Shown: piece after piece, positions 18,852-26,540 of the stretch | Layout of the letters: every line of letters starts with the position of its first letter | Position numbering within the stretch: position 1 is the first letter of the stretch | Assembly: GCF_030811455.1 (NCBI RefSeq) | Contig: NZ_JAUSQU010000001.1 | Span: 1,178,001-1,242,000 of the forward strand | DNA length: 64,000 nt | Direction of reading: 5' to 3' | Source of the DNA: Streptosporangium lutulentum | Lineage (GTDB): Bacteria; Actinomycetota; Actinomycetes; Streptosporangiales; Streptosporangiaceae | Made by a program: the position numbers and the translations under genes | Notes under the pieces: model-generated | Seen by the model: only the letters and a program-made list of their open reading frames with translations | Told to the model about the DNA's origin: nothing | The model's database searches: none

Positions 18852-19667
18852 TTGGCCGCGTCAACCGACCCGGAGGCACCGTCGTACGCGTTCGACAACA
18901 ACGACCCGGAAGCCGCGCACCGGCACGACTACCTCGCGTCGATGCTCGACGGGCTGACCGGGTCACGGCTCGCCGAACTCGGCGACCTGACCGGGCGGCG
19001 ATGCCTGGAGATCGGCGCCGGGGCCGGGAGCATCGCCGCCTGGCTGGCCAAAAGGACAGGACCGGAGGGCCGGGTGCTGGCGACCGACGTCAACACCCGC
19101 CACCTGCCCCTCGACGCCGGGTTCGACGTGCGACGCCACGACATCGTCTCGGAGCCGGTCCCGGAAGGACCGTGGGACGTGATCCACGCGCGTCTGGTGC
19201 TCGTGCACTTCCCCGAGCGTCACGACATCCTGCGCCGCCTGGCGGCCGCCCTCGCCCCGGGCGGAGCACTGGTCGTCGAGGATTTCGAGAACACGTTCCG
19301 CAAGGGCGTGCTCTCGGCCCCCACCCCGGAGGCCGAGGGGTTGCTCGACGCCTACCAGGACAGCCTCGTCAGGTGGGCCTTCCCCGCCCACGGCATCGAT
19401 CCCGCCTGGGCCGGCCGGATGCATGCCGCGATGCTCGCCGAGGGACTGGTCGACGTCGACACCGTCGTGCACGCGCGGTCATGGCAGGGAGGCACGGCGG
19501 GGGCGCTGCTGATCGCGGCGAACATCGCCCAGGCGCGTGACAGCTTCCTCGCCGCCGGAATGAGCGCCGCCCAGCTGGAGGAACTCGACCGCCTGACCAG
19601 GGACCCGCGGCTGGTGGTGCGCAACCCGCTCACCTACTCCACCATCGGCCGCAGGCCGGGCGGCTGA
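18852..19667 (+). CDS. Class I SAM-dependent methyltransferase inside an ABC operon
   Basis: The protein has 271 residues. SAM motif I is CLEIGAGAGSIAAWLA and the acidic residue of motif II is in VLATDVNTRHL. Motif IV/V positions read PWDVIHARLVLVHF and LAPGGALVVEDF. The TTG at 18852 is chosen because AGAGGAG sits six bases upstream and the preceding frame is the shadow of the previous gene. It sits 44 bases after the binding-protein gene and two bases before the permease GTG, so it is truly part of the operon. It may modify the imported compound (inference). The substrate is unknown. Confidence 0.88.
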   Translation: MAASTDPEAPSYAFDNNDPEAAHRHDYLASMLDGLTGSRLAELGDLTGRRCLEIGAGAGSIAAWLAKRTGPEGRVLATDVNTRHLPLDAGFDVRRHDIVSEPVPEGPWDVIHARLVLVHFPERHDILRRLAAALAPGGALVVEDFENTFRKGVLSAPTPEAEGLLDAYQDSLVRWAFPAHGIDPAWAGRMHAAMLAEGLVDVDTVVHARSWQGGTAGALLIAANIAQARDSFLAAGMSAAQLEELDRLTRDPRLVVRNPLTYSTIGRRPGG

Positions 19668-19669
19668 CG

Positions 19670-20455
19670 GTGGAGAACGGCACCGGGGCGCGGCCGGCAC
19701 GGACCTACCTGCCGGCGGCGCTTCCCGTCCTCGCCGGGACGGCGGTGGTGGCGGCGTGGTGGCTGTCCACCGTCGTCTTCGGCATCAAGCCGTTCATCCT
19801 GCCCGCGCCCCCGGACATCGTCCGCTCGTTCGCGGACATGCCCGGCTACCTGATGAGCCAGGCGTGGGCGACTCTGGTCGAGACGGTCGCCGGATTCGGT
19901 CTCGCCGTGGTGATCGGACTGCTGTCCGCGATCCTGCTGACGGCGTCGCGGACCGTCGAACGCGCGGTCCTCCCGCTGCTGGTCGCCGCGAACGCCGTCC
20001 CCAAGGTCGCGGTGGCGCCCCTGCTGGTGGTCTGGCTGGGCTTCGGCTCGGTACCGAAGATCTGCATGGTCGTCCTGATCTCCCTCTTCCCGATCGTGGT
20101 GGCCACCATGTCGGGGCTGACCTCGACGCCCGTGGAACTGACCGAGCTGGCGAGGTCGCTGTCCGCGTCCCGTGGACAGACCTTCGTGAAGCTGCGCATC
20201 CCCTGGGCGCTGCCCCAGATCTTCGTCGGGCTCAAGGTCGCCGTCACACTCGCGGTCGTCGGCGCCGTCGTCGGGGAGTTCGCCGGCGGCGACCAGGGGC
20301 TCGGCTACGTCATCGTCGCGTCCGGCGCGTCCGCGGACACCTCGCTGGCGTTCGCCGCGATGACGCTGCTGAGCGTGATGAGCGTGACCCTCTTCTACCT
20401 CGTGGTCACCGTCGAGCGGCTTCTCCTGCCGTGGGCCCGCGAGATCACCGGCTGA
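19670..20455 (+). CDS. ABC transporter permease, SsuC/TauC type
   Basis: The protein has 261 residues and six predicted membrane helices. The coupling loop is ELARSLSASRGQTFVKLRIP followed by WALPQIFVGLKVA, as in BPD permeases of nitrate/sulfonate systems. The GTG at 19670 is two bases after the methyltransferase stop. One permease gene is enough because these systems use homodimers, but the required ATPase must come from elsewhere in the genome. A stretch of about 265 bases without a clear gene follows. Confidence 0.9.
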   Translation: MENGTGARPARTYLPAALPVLAGTAVVAAWWLSTVVFGIKPFILPAPPDIVRSFADMPGYLMSQAWATLVETVAGFGLAVVIGLLSAILLTASRTVERAVLPLLVAANAVPKVAVAPLLVVWLGFGSVPKICMVVLISLFPIVVATMSGLTSTPVELTELARSLSASRGQTFVKLRIPWALPQIFVGLKVAVTLAVVGAVVGEFAGGDQGLGYVIVASGASADTSLAFAAMTLLSVMSVTLFYLVVTVERLLLPWAREITG

Positions 20456-20720
20456 GCTCGTCGCCTCCGTGAGGGGTGCCCCCCGCCGCTCCGGCGCGAT
20501 CGCCGGGCGTATGCTGCGGCGTGCGGCTGGATCATCGGTATCGCCCTGCTCGCTGCGGCTTTCTTCGTCGGCCGGGCCGCCGGAGGACACCGCTGTCCGA
20601 CGGTGAGGGGAGTCGTTCACGGCCCGTGGTCGTCCGTGAGCTCGCCGACCTCGCCGGTGCCGTCACGCTGTTTCCGGCGGGATCGTCCCGCCGTCGTTCG
20701 CGTCGTGACCGGGGGAACTC

Positions 20721-21134
20721 ATGTACAAGCACATCCTTACTGCGATTGACAACTCGCCTCGGGCGGATCGAGTGCTCGACGCCGTGCGGTATCTGGCCGG
20801 CGTCACCGGTGCGGACGTTCATGTCCTGCACGCGGAGGAGAGAGAGATCTTCGCCGACCAGGTGGTCGACATGGAGACCGACGAGGAGGCCCGCGCCGTT
20901 GTGGACGGCGCGGTGGCTCGCCTGCGCGAAGCGGGGGTCACGGTCGAGGGCGAGGTCATCCACGTCCTGCGCGAGGGCGTGCCCGCCAACATCCTGAAGC
21001 GGGCTCGCGAGCTGGGCAGCGACCTCATCGTGCTCGGTCCCCGTCACCACGGCAGGCTCGGGGCCCTGCTCGGTTCCAGCGTCAGTCACGAGGTCAGCCT
21101 GCACGCCTCCGTCTCGATGCTGCTGGTCGTCTGA
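20721..21134 (+). CDS. Universal stress protein (UspA family)
   Basis: The protein has 137 residues and a single Usp domain. The first strand is MYKHILTAIDNSPRADRVL with the ATP-contacting Asp. The C-terminal motif GPRHHGRLGALLGSSVSHEV fits the ATP-binding pattern G-x2-G-x9-G(S/T), so this is the nucleotide-binding subtype. A GGGGG ribosome site precedes the ATG. It is monocistronic. The role is inferred to be stress or dormancy adaptation, as for other actinobacterial Usp proteins. Confidence 0.92.
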   Translation: MYKHILTAIDNSPRADRVLDAVRYLAGVTGADVHVLHAEEREIFADQVVDMETDEEARAVVDGAVARLREAGVTVEGEVIHVLREGVPANILKRARELGSDLIVLGPRHHGRLGALLGSSVSHEVSLHASVSMLLVV

Positions 21135-21324
21135 CGGCGGCGTACGGGGGAGCCGTGCCCACGGGCAGTAGATTCAGGTCGATTTCACATTGAGCCTGAA
21201 TAGTTGCCATAAAGATTGTTAAAGTCAGGGGCGGCTAACGTTTTTATTTGACGGTACCATTTGTTTGCCCTGTCTGAACTGCGTCGACATGTTATGCGCC
21301 GGCCTCCGGAGTACCCTCCTGATC

Positions 21325-21344
21325 GCTACCATTTCCGTGGTAGC
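21325..21344. promoter_or_regulatory. Inverted repeat upstream of collagen-like gene
   Basis: GCTACCA and TGGTAGC form a perfect 7-bp inverted repeat around a 6-base loop, 35 bases before the start of the collagen-like gene. There is no T tract, so an operator or 5'-UTR hairpin is more likely than a terminator. Confidence 0.4.
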
Positions 21345-21379
21345 ACGGTGGATCCGATATTTTCGGAATCGGGAACGAC

Positions 21380-22786
21380 ATGGGAAATCGATTGCTTTCT
21401 TGCAAGATTAGATGGGCGCCAGGAAACCTCTCCAGCGGTCACGTCGGAGCTTTATCCGTCGCGGCGGCAGTCGGCATCGTTCTGATGTCGTCGAACGAGG
21501 TGCCGGCGAACGCCGCCACCTGGAAAGCGGAAGCCGCCCACTCCTATTCGCAAAACAACCGCATTTCCAAAAACGGGAACGGCTGCGAATGCCGCAAGCA
21601 TCCCTGCAAGTGCCGCAGGCATTCCTGCGGTTGCCGCGGGCATTCCTGTGAATGCTGTGGGCGTCCCTGCCACCGTGGTCCGGAGGGTCCGGCGGGCAGG
21701 CGTGGTCTTCCCGGCCCCGCCGGTCTTCCGGGCCCTGCGGGTCGTCCCGGGCTTCCTGGGCCTCCGGGCCTTCCTGGGCTTCCGGGTCCTGCCGGTCCTC
21801 CCGGGCTTCCTGGGCTTCCGGGTCCCGTCGGGGTTCCGGGTCCTGCGGGTCGTCCCGGGCTTCCCGGGCCTCCGGGCTTTCCTGGGCTTCCGGGCCCTGC
21901 GGGTCGTCCTGGGCCTCCGGGTCTTCCGGGTCTTCCGGGACCCGTCGGTCCTCCCGGTCCCGCCGGGATGGACGGAGCGGAAGGCCTGCAAGGACCGCAG
22001 GGACTCCCCGGTCCGCAGGGAGTCCCGGGCCCTGCAGGTCCGCAGGGACCCGAGGGCGCCGAAGGTCCTCCGGGAGCCTCGGTTCTGGTCGGCCCACAGG
22101 AGCTTCAAGGGGTTTCCGAGCCGCGGGAAGCCTTGGTTGCGGGCGGTCCGCAGGAGTCCGCGGGCGTCGAGAGCCCCCGGGGAGTCCTGCCTCTGGAGCC
22201 TCTGGGGGGCGCGGGCCCCCGGGGAGTCCTGCCCCTGGAACCGCAGGGGAGTGCGGACCTCGAGGGAGTCCTGCCTCTGGAGCCTCAAGGCGTCGCGGAC
22301 CTCGGGGGAGTCTCGGTTCTCACCGGTTCGCAGGAATACGAGGAGGTCATCACACGGCAGGATGTGACCGGCCCGCTAGAGGCCCGGGGCCTGCCGGGCA
22401 TTCCCAGCCTTCAAGGCGTGCTGGGTCCGCGGGGGCTCGACGGCCTGATCGGCCCCATTCTCAAAGACATATTGGGTCAGCACGGACTTGAAAGTCTGAT
22501 GGGCCTGAGAGGGCTCGACGGCCCGGTCGGCCCGCAGGTTATGCACGGTATCCAGGGAACGCCCGGTATTCGGGGAACGCACAGCGTGAAAGACATGACG
22601 GGCTCTCAGGAAATCCAGGTCTGTCGCCTACGCGCGGAGCGGTCCTGTCTTTCGGCGGGTTCTCTACCGCAATGGCCCAACGCACGAAGCAATATGACAT
22701 TCCGGAGTAACAACGAGTTCGTGAAATCCACGGATTGGCATCGCTATCTCCCTTCGGAAGTCAGGGAAAGATTCATCATGAGGTGA
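21380..22786 (+). CDS. Secreted collagen-like protein with Cys-rich heptads
   Basis: The protein has 468 residues. A signal-like N-terminus (hydrophobic 22-36, probable cleavage after PANA) is followed by a short linker. Residues 69-97 carry cysteine heptads of the form CxCRxHx. Residues 100-234 are 45 uninterrupted Gly-X-Y triplets, many Gly-Leu-Pro or Gly-Pro-Pro, which will form a collagen triple helix. Residues 268-309 are three 14-residue repeats starting GVLPLEP. The C-terminal part holds degenerate G-L-x segments, two cysteines and a basic tail. There is no LPXTG anchor or membrane helix. A spore or envelope surface role is only a guess. Confidence 0.85.
   Translation: MGNRLLSCKIRWAPGNLSSGHVGALSVAAAVGIVLMSSNEVPANAATWKAEAAHSYSQNNRISKNGNGCECRKHPCKCRRHSCGCRGHSCECCGRPCHRGPEGPAGRRGLPGPAGLPGPAGRPGLPGPPGLPGLPGPAGPPGLPGLPGPVGVPGPAGRPGLPGPPGFPGLPGPAGRPGPPGLPGLPGPVGPPGPAGMDGAEGLQGPQGLPGPQGVPGPAGPQGPEGAEGPPGASVLVGPQELQGVSEPREALVAGGPQESAGVESPRGVLPLEPLGGAGPRGVLPLEPQGSADLEGVLPLEPQGVADLGGVSVLTGSQEYEEVITRQDVTGPLEARGLPGIPSLQGVLGPRGLDGLIGPILKDILGQHGLESLMGLRGLDGPVGPQVMHGIQGTPGIRGTHSVKDMTGSQEIQVCRLRAERSCLSAGSLPQWPNARSNMTFRSNNEFVKSTDWHRYLPSEVRERFIMR
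21584..21667 (+). repeat. Four 21-bp tandem repeats encoding Cys heptads
   Basis: Units begin at 21584, 21605, 21626 and 21647, each starting with a TGC or TGT codon. They encode [21 protein letters not shown] and CECCGRP; a fifth Cys codon follows. The first three DNA units are closely similar, which indicates recent tandem duplication. Confidence 0.85.
22181..22306 (+). repeat. Three 42-bp tandem repeats encoding GVLPLEP units
   Basis: The three units encode residues 268-281, 282-295 and 296-309 of the collagen-like protein. Each starts GVLPLEP, followed by a variable seven-residue tail such as QGSADLE. The preserved length suggests a folded or spacing function distinct from the collagen part. 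Confidence 0.8.
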
Positions 22787-22956
22787 TCTCGGCCGGGCGC
22801 GAATACGCCCGCACGGCTCCGGCTCGTCCTCGTCGCCCTCGACCGGCGATCCCGAATCACCCCGTTTTTCCCGGGCGCTCGGGGGCGGGTTCGGAGACCC
22901 GGCCGTGAACGGGGTCCGGGCCCGGTCCGGCCGGCGGATCGGGTTCACGGGCCCGG

Positions 22957-22987
22957 CCGTACCCCTGTCGTCCGGACAGGGGTACGG
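22957..22987. terminator. Bidirectional hairpin terminator
   Basis: Perfect 13-bp arms (CCGTACCCCTGTC and its complement) enclose a 5-base loop. It lies between the convergent collagen-like gene and the small membrane protein gene. No T run follows, as is common for actinomycete terminators. Confidence 0.75.
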
Positions 22988-23069
22988 GCCCGAGGAAGGG
23001 TGCGGCGTGGGCGGAGTCCGGCAGCCGGGGCGGCCCGCCCATCGGCCGCGTTTCACCTCATGGAAACCC

Positions 23070-23213
23070 CTAGCCGTTGATCAGCGACGTCTCGGACAGC
23101 GTGAGCAGGAACGCGCCGGCGGCGAGCAGGGCGATCGGCCAGGATCGGCTGATGGCTGACCAGATCGTGGCGGCCAGAAAACAGACCAGCGCGAGCAGCA
23201 CGATGACATCCAT
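23070..23213 (-). CDS. Small two-helix membrane protein
   Basis: This 47-residue protein starts at the ATG at 23213, preceded by GGAGG at seven bases. Two hydrophobic segments, VIVLLALVCFLAATIWSAI and IALLAAGAFLLTL, flank a short basic turn (SRSWP). The longer open frame upstream is not supported by a ribosome site. The sequence resembles small membrane proteins common in actinobacteria and their phages, but I cannot name a function. It stands alone, convergent with the collagen-like gene. Confidence 0.65.
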   Translation of the reverse strand: MDVIVLLALVCFLAATIWSAISRSWPIALLAAGAFLLTLSETSLING

Positions 23214-23342
23214 CGAAATCCTCCAAGGAGTGAGACCCGTCAGGCGATCACCGCCTGGGGCAGGCCTCCTCTGCCCCTCCGGCACCGGAGGTAACATCGA
23301 AGTCCCTGGAACAAAGGGGATCCGCCGTACCCGGCCGCCGGG

Positions 23343-23744
23343 CTAGGTCCCTTCCCAGAGCGCGGCGGCGGTCTCGGCGCAGGCCACGTCCTGGGCGACG
23401 CTGCCGCCGCTGACGCCGACCGCGCCCACCACCCGGTGATCCTCGCCGGGTTCCCTGAGCGGAATGCCGCCGCCGAAGCACACGTACCGGTCTCCGGCGA
23501 GGCCGTACAGCTCTCCGCCCGGCACGACCAGCGGCGCGAGGTCGGCGGTGGACATGCGGTGGGCCACCGCGGTGTAGGCCTTGCCGGGGGCGAGGACCGG
23601 GCCGGCGATCTCCGCGCCGTCCATCCGCTGGAACGCGACCAGATGCCCGCCCGCGTCCACCACCGCGACCGAGATCAGCGCTCCCTCCCTCCCGGCCTGC
23701 TTCACCGCGGCCTCACACATGCGCAGCGCGAGTTCGAGATTCAT
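23343..23744 (-). CDS. GlcG/HbpS-family heme-degrading-domain protein
   Basis: The protein has 133 residues of the GlcG/HbpS fold: LALRMCEAAVKQAGREGAL, SVAVVDAGGHLVAFQRMDGA, and then GKAYTAVAHRMSTADLAP and GGGIPLREPG. This is the full usual length. The ATG at 23744 has AAGGGGG about six bases upstream. The family includes heme-sensing HbpS and PduO-C-like proteins, but this copy has no signal peptide and no adjacent two-component system. Its role is therefore uncertain. Confidence 0.88.
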   Translation of the reverse strand: MNLELALRMCEAAVKQAGREGALISVAVVDAGGHLVAFQRMDGAEIAGPVLAPGKAYTAVAHRMSTADLAPLVVPGGELYGLAGDRYVCFGGGIPLREPGEDHRVVGAVGVSGGSVAQDVACAETAAALWEGT

Positions 23745-24006
23745 CGAGCCCCCTTGCAGCCGTGAAAGCCTTCGACCCGGGCAATCCACTCCGTATCCAC
23801 CGGCGACCGGATGACGCGAGATCTCGTGTAAAGCCCTCATATAAGACCCGACGCCTTGCGGGCCCGCATGGAGGACCGGTGGGGGCTCGCGATTCGTCCG
23901 CCCGGAGAGAACGCGCGGGCGGACCGGACGGCCGGATCCTTCACACCGGAGACGGCGGGGGCGGACGAGGGGCGGGCCGGTCGGGGGCGGGCAAAAGAGG
24001 TCCGGG

Positions 24007-24219
24007 GTGTCAGGTCGCAGGAGTGCCAGGATTCGGGGCGGCGATGACAAAGATGTCAAGATCAGGAGGGTCAAGGTCAACGGCGTGTCGAGACCGGAGG
24101 GGTCAAGGTCAACGGGTGATGAAATCACCATTCTCGCCGTCGCCACGGTGAGTGGCGGTGCAATTACCTTCGGATACGATCCCGTCATCATCGGCGAGTC
24201 CGTCAAGATATCGGCCTGA
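24007..24219 (+). CDS. Possible small protein upstream of methyltransferase (doubtful)
   Basis: A 70-codon frame opens with GTG, with AAGAGG six bases upstream, and ends 12 bases before the methyltransferase ATG. The second half (ILAVATVSGGAITFGYDPVI) has actinomycete-like codon choice. The first half does not, and contains a direct repeat of GGTCAAGGTCAACGG at about 35-base spacing. No domain is recognised. It could be a real leader-type gene or a fragment. Confidence 0.25.
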   Translation: MSGRRSARIRGGDDKDVKIRRVKVNGVSRPEGSRSTGDEITILAVATVSGGAITFGYDPVIIGESVKISA

Positions 24220-24231
24220 CTCAGGAGAGGC

Positions 24232-25134
24232 ATGCACAGTCATAACCGCGCAAGCATCGGCCACCAGATCAAATACGCCCTCCGCCGTCCTCAGCGGATT
24301 CCGCGACACGTGAGACGGCTGAGCAGGAACGCGTGGCTGCGCCTGAGCACGCGTGACCACATCGACTACTACCGTGCCGTCATGAAGTCGGACGTCTCCC
24401 GGAGTTCGGAGAGGGCCGTGGGCAGCAAGTCCCACGGACGCTGGCTCGCTCTCGGCCAGATGCAGTTCGATTACCTGGAGCGGCACGGGCTGAGGCCGGA
24501 GCACCGCATGCTGGAGATCGGCTGCGGCAATCTGCGTGCCGGGCGGCTGTTCATCGACTATCTGGACACCGGCAACTACTACGGCATCGACATCTCGCCC
24601 GACGTCCTGATGGCGGCTCAGGGCACCCTCGTCGACCACGGCCTGCGCGACAAGCTCCCCCACCTCATGCCGGTCAAGGACCTGCGCTTCGCCGCCCTGC
24701 CCGACGAGATGTTCGACGTGGTCCACGCCCACAGCGTCTTCTCCCACTCCCCGCTCCACGTGATCGAGGAGTGTTTCCAGCACATCGGCCGGATCATGAA
24801 GCCGGACGGCTGGTTCGACTTCACCTTCGACCGCACGGAGGGCAAGGAGCACCAGATCCTGCGCGAGGACTTCTACTACCGCACGGAGACCCTGCTGGCG
24901 CTGGCCGACAAGCACGGTCTCCGCGGGACCTTCATGGACGACTGGGAGCGGCTCCGGCACAGGCAGTCGAAGATCCGCGTCACGCATCCCGGCGCCGCGC
25001 CTGTCACGGGGCGTGCCGCGGCGGGGCGTCCCAAGGACGAGGCGGGGCGTCCCAAGGACGAGGCGGGGCGTCCCAAGGACGAGCGGCGCGAGCAGCGCCC
25101 CGAGGCGAGCCAGATGGCGCAAGATCTCCGATAG
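24232..25134 (+). CDS. SAM-dependent methyltransferase with repeat-expanded C-terminus
   Basis: The protein has 300 residues. Basic residues dominate the first 45. SAM motif I is HRMLEIGCGNLRAGRLFIDY, the motif II region is YYGIDISPDVLMAAQ, and later motifs are MFDVVHAHSVFSHSP and IMKPDGWFDFTF. The fold ends near residue 255. The last part is a low-complexity tail with three exact AGRPKDE heptads, then a Gln/Arg-rich end. GGAGAGG lies just before the ATG. It sits 35 bases before the APH kinase gene. The substrate is unknown. Confidence 0.85.
   Translation: MHSHNRASIGHQIKYALRRPQRIPRHVRRLSRNAWLRLSTRDHIDYYRAVMKSDVSRSSERAVGSKSHGRWLALGQMQFDYLERHGLRPEHRMLEIGCGNLRAGRLFIDYLDTGNYYGIDISPDVLMAAQGTLVDHGLRDKLPHLMPVKDLRFAALPDEMFDVVHAHSVFSHSPLHVIEECFQHIGRIMKPDGWFDFTFDRTEGKEHQILREDFYYRTETLLALADKHGLRGTFMDDWERLRHRQSKIRVTHPGAAPVTGRAAAGRPKDEAGRPKDEAGRPKDERREQRPEASQMAQDLR
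25021..25083 (+). repeat. Three perfect 21-bp tandem repeats in coding sequence
   Basis: Identical 21-bp units run 25021-25041, 25042-25062 and 25063-25083, each encoding AGRPKDE in frame. A partial, diverged unit precedes them. Identity at synonymous sites indicates very recent expansion by slippage. Confidence 0.95.
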
Positions 25135-25169
25135 GATCCAGCACTTTGGGTGACTCACCTGGAGGACCG

Positions 25170-26171
25170 ATGCGGGCCCACGACCTGTCCGCGGGGGGAG
25201 CCGTGCTGGCCCGCGTGCACGAGGCCGCCCGTACGGCGGTGCGGATGCACGACCTGCCCGAGGCCGAGATCACGCTGATCAACGTGTCGGAGAACGCCAC
25301 CTACCGGGTGGACGACCCGGTCACCGGGAAGCGGGCGATCCTGCGGGTGCACCGCCTCGGCTACCACTCCACGAGGGCGATCCTCTCCGAGCTCGACTGG
25401 CTGGAGGCGCTCCGCGAACAGGCCGGGGTCCGCACTCCCAGGGTGCTCCCGGCCCCCGACGGCTCCCGGGTGCTCACCGTCCCCGGGGCGGAGCCCCGCG
25501 ACTGCGTGATGTTCGAGTTCCTGCCCGGGGCCGAACCGTCGCAGGACCGGCTGGTGGCCGACTTCGAGCGGCTCGGCGCCATCACCGCGCGGATGCACCG
25601 GCACGCGCGCGGCTGGTCGCGTCCGGCGGGATTCACCCGCTTCCACTGGGATTACGAGGCCGCCCTGGGGGCCGAGTCGCGATGGGGCCGCTGGCAGGAC
25701 GGGATGGGGGTGGGGACCGAGGCGTCGGCCGTCCTGGATCGCCTGGACAAGGAGGTGCGCGAGCGGCTGCACGGGTTCGGCCGGGGTCCCGGCCGTTACG
25801 GCCTGATCCACGCCGACCTGCGGACGGCCAACCTGCTCGTGGTGGGCGACGAGCCGCCCAGCGTCATCGACTTCGACGACTGCGGCTTCGGCTGGTACCT
25901 CTACGATCTGGCCGCCGCCGTCAGCTTCATCGAGCACCACCCGCAGGTCCCCGAGATGGTCGCGTCATGGGTGCGGGGCTACCGGACCGTGCTTGACCTC
26001 CCGGTCGAGGACGAGGCCGAGATCTGGACGTTCGTCATGTTCCGCCGCCTGCTGCTGGTCGCCTGGATCGGCACCCACACCGGGGTGGAGATCGCCGCCG
26101 AGCTCGGCGCCGGCTACACCGAGGGCACCTGCGAGCTCGCCGAGCGCTATCTCGGCGGCCTGCTCCGCTGA
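25170..26171 (+). CDS. Aminoglycoside phosphotransferase/SrkA-like small-molecule kinase
   Basis: The protein has 333 residues of the APH/choline-kinase fold. The nucleotide loop is NVSENATYRVDD and the conserved Lys/Arg strand is RAILRVHRLGY. The catalytic loop is LIHADLRTANLLV, and the metal-binding DFD segment is SVIDFDDCGFGWYLYDLA. The ATG at 25170 follows GGAGG closely. Family members phosphorylate aminoglycosides, homoserine, choline or stress-related Ser/Thr targets; nothing here separates these. It probably shares a transcript with the methyltransferase gene just upstream. Confidence 0.87.
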   Translation: MRAHDLSAGGAVLARVHEAARTAVRMHDLPEAEITLINVSENATYRVDDPVTGKRAILRVHRLGYHSTRAILSELDWLEALREQAGVRTPRVLPAPDGSRVLTVPGAEPRDCVMFEFLPGAEPSQDRLVADFERLGAITARMHRHARGWSRPAGFTRFHWDYEAALGAESRWGRWQDGMGVGTEASAVLDRLDKEVRERLHGFGRGPGRYGLIHADLRTANLLVVGDEPPSVIDFDDCGFGWYLYDLAAAVSFIEHHPQVPEMVASWVRGYRTVLDLPVEDEAEIWTFVMFRRLLLVAWIGTHTGVEIAAELGAGYTEGTCELAERYLGGLLR

Positions 26172-26540
26172 TCGCGCCTCGTGATCCCCGGCCCCGGTCT
26201 CCCGCCGTCCGTCGCGTTCCGTATTCTCCCGATCCCATTCTCCGGCTTCCCGCCCGGCGCCGTTTTCCCGGCCTCCCGCCGATCAATACACGGCCGTCCC
26301 CGGATATCCGATGAAAATTTTCCGCGGGCCGCGCGCCGGGCGACGGTCTGATCGATGAATTTCACCGGAGCGGGCCCTTCGCCGGGGCGCGGCTCCCATT
26401 TGGAGAATGAGATCTCAGTGTCTGCCTCAATACGCTTGGTTAGGTAAATGAATTGTTACTCAACCGGACATTAACCGTGGCCCCGCGGCACGCGAGTTTT
26501 CTCTCCCGCGGACGATCTCGCCGGACGGGTGGAGCACGGT
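26172..26540. other. Gene-free gap between convergent genes
   Basis: No convincing frame, RNA gene or long hairpin is visible. The part around 26400-26480 is AT-richer than the rest and could hold a small RNA or promoter, but nothing specific supports that. Confidence 0.5.

Noticed and set aside
20456..20720. Short hydrophobic frame reading CGWIIGIALLAAAFFVGRAAG
   Set aside because: It looks like one membrane helix, but there is no start codon with a ribosome site in that frame and the rest is not protein-like.
21680..22080. Periodic repeats considered as non-coding satellite DNA
   Set aside because: The period is explained by Gly-X-Y codons in an intact 468-codon gene with signal peptide.
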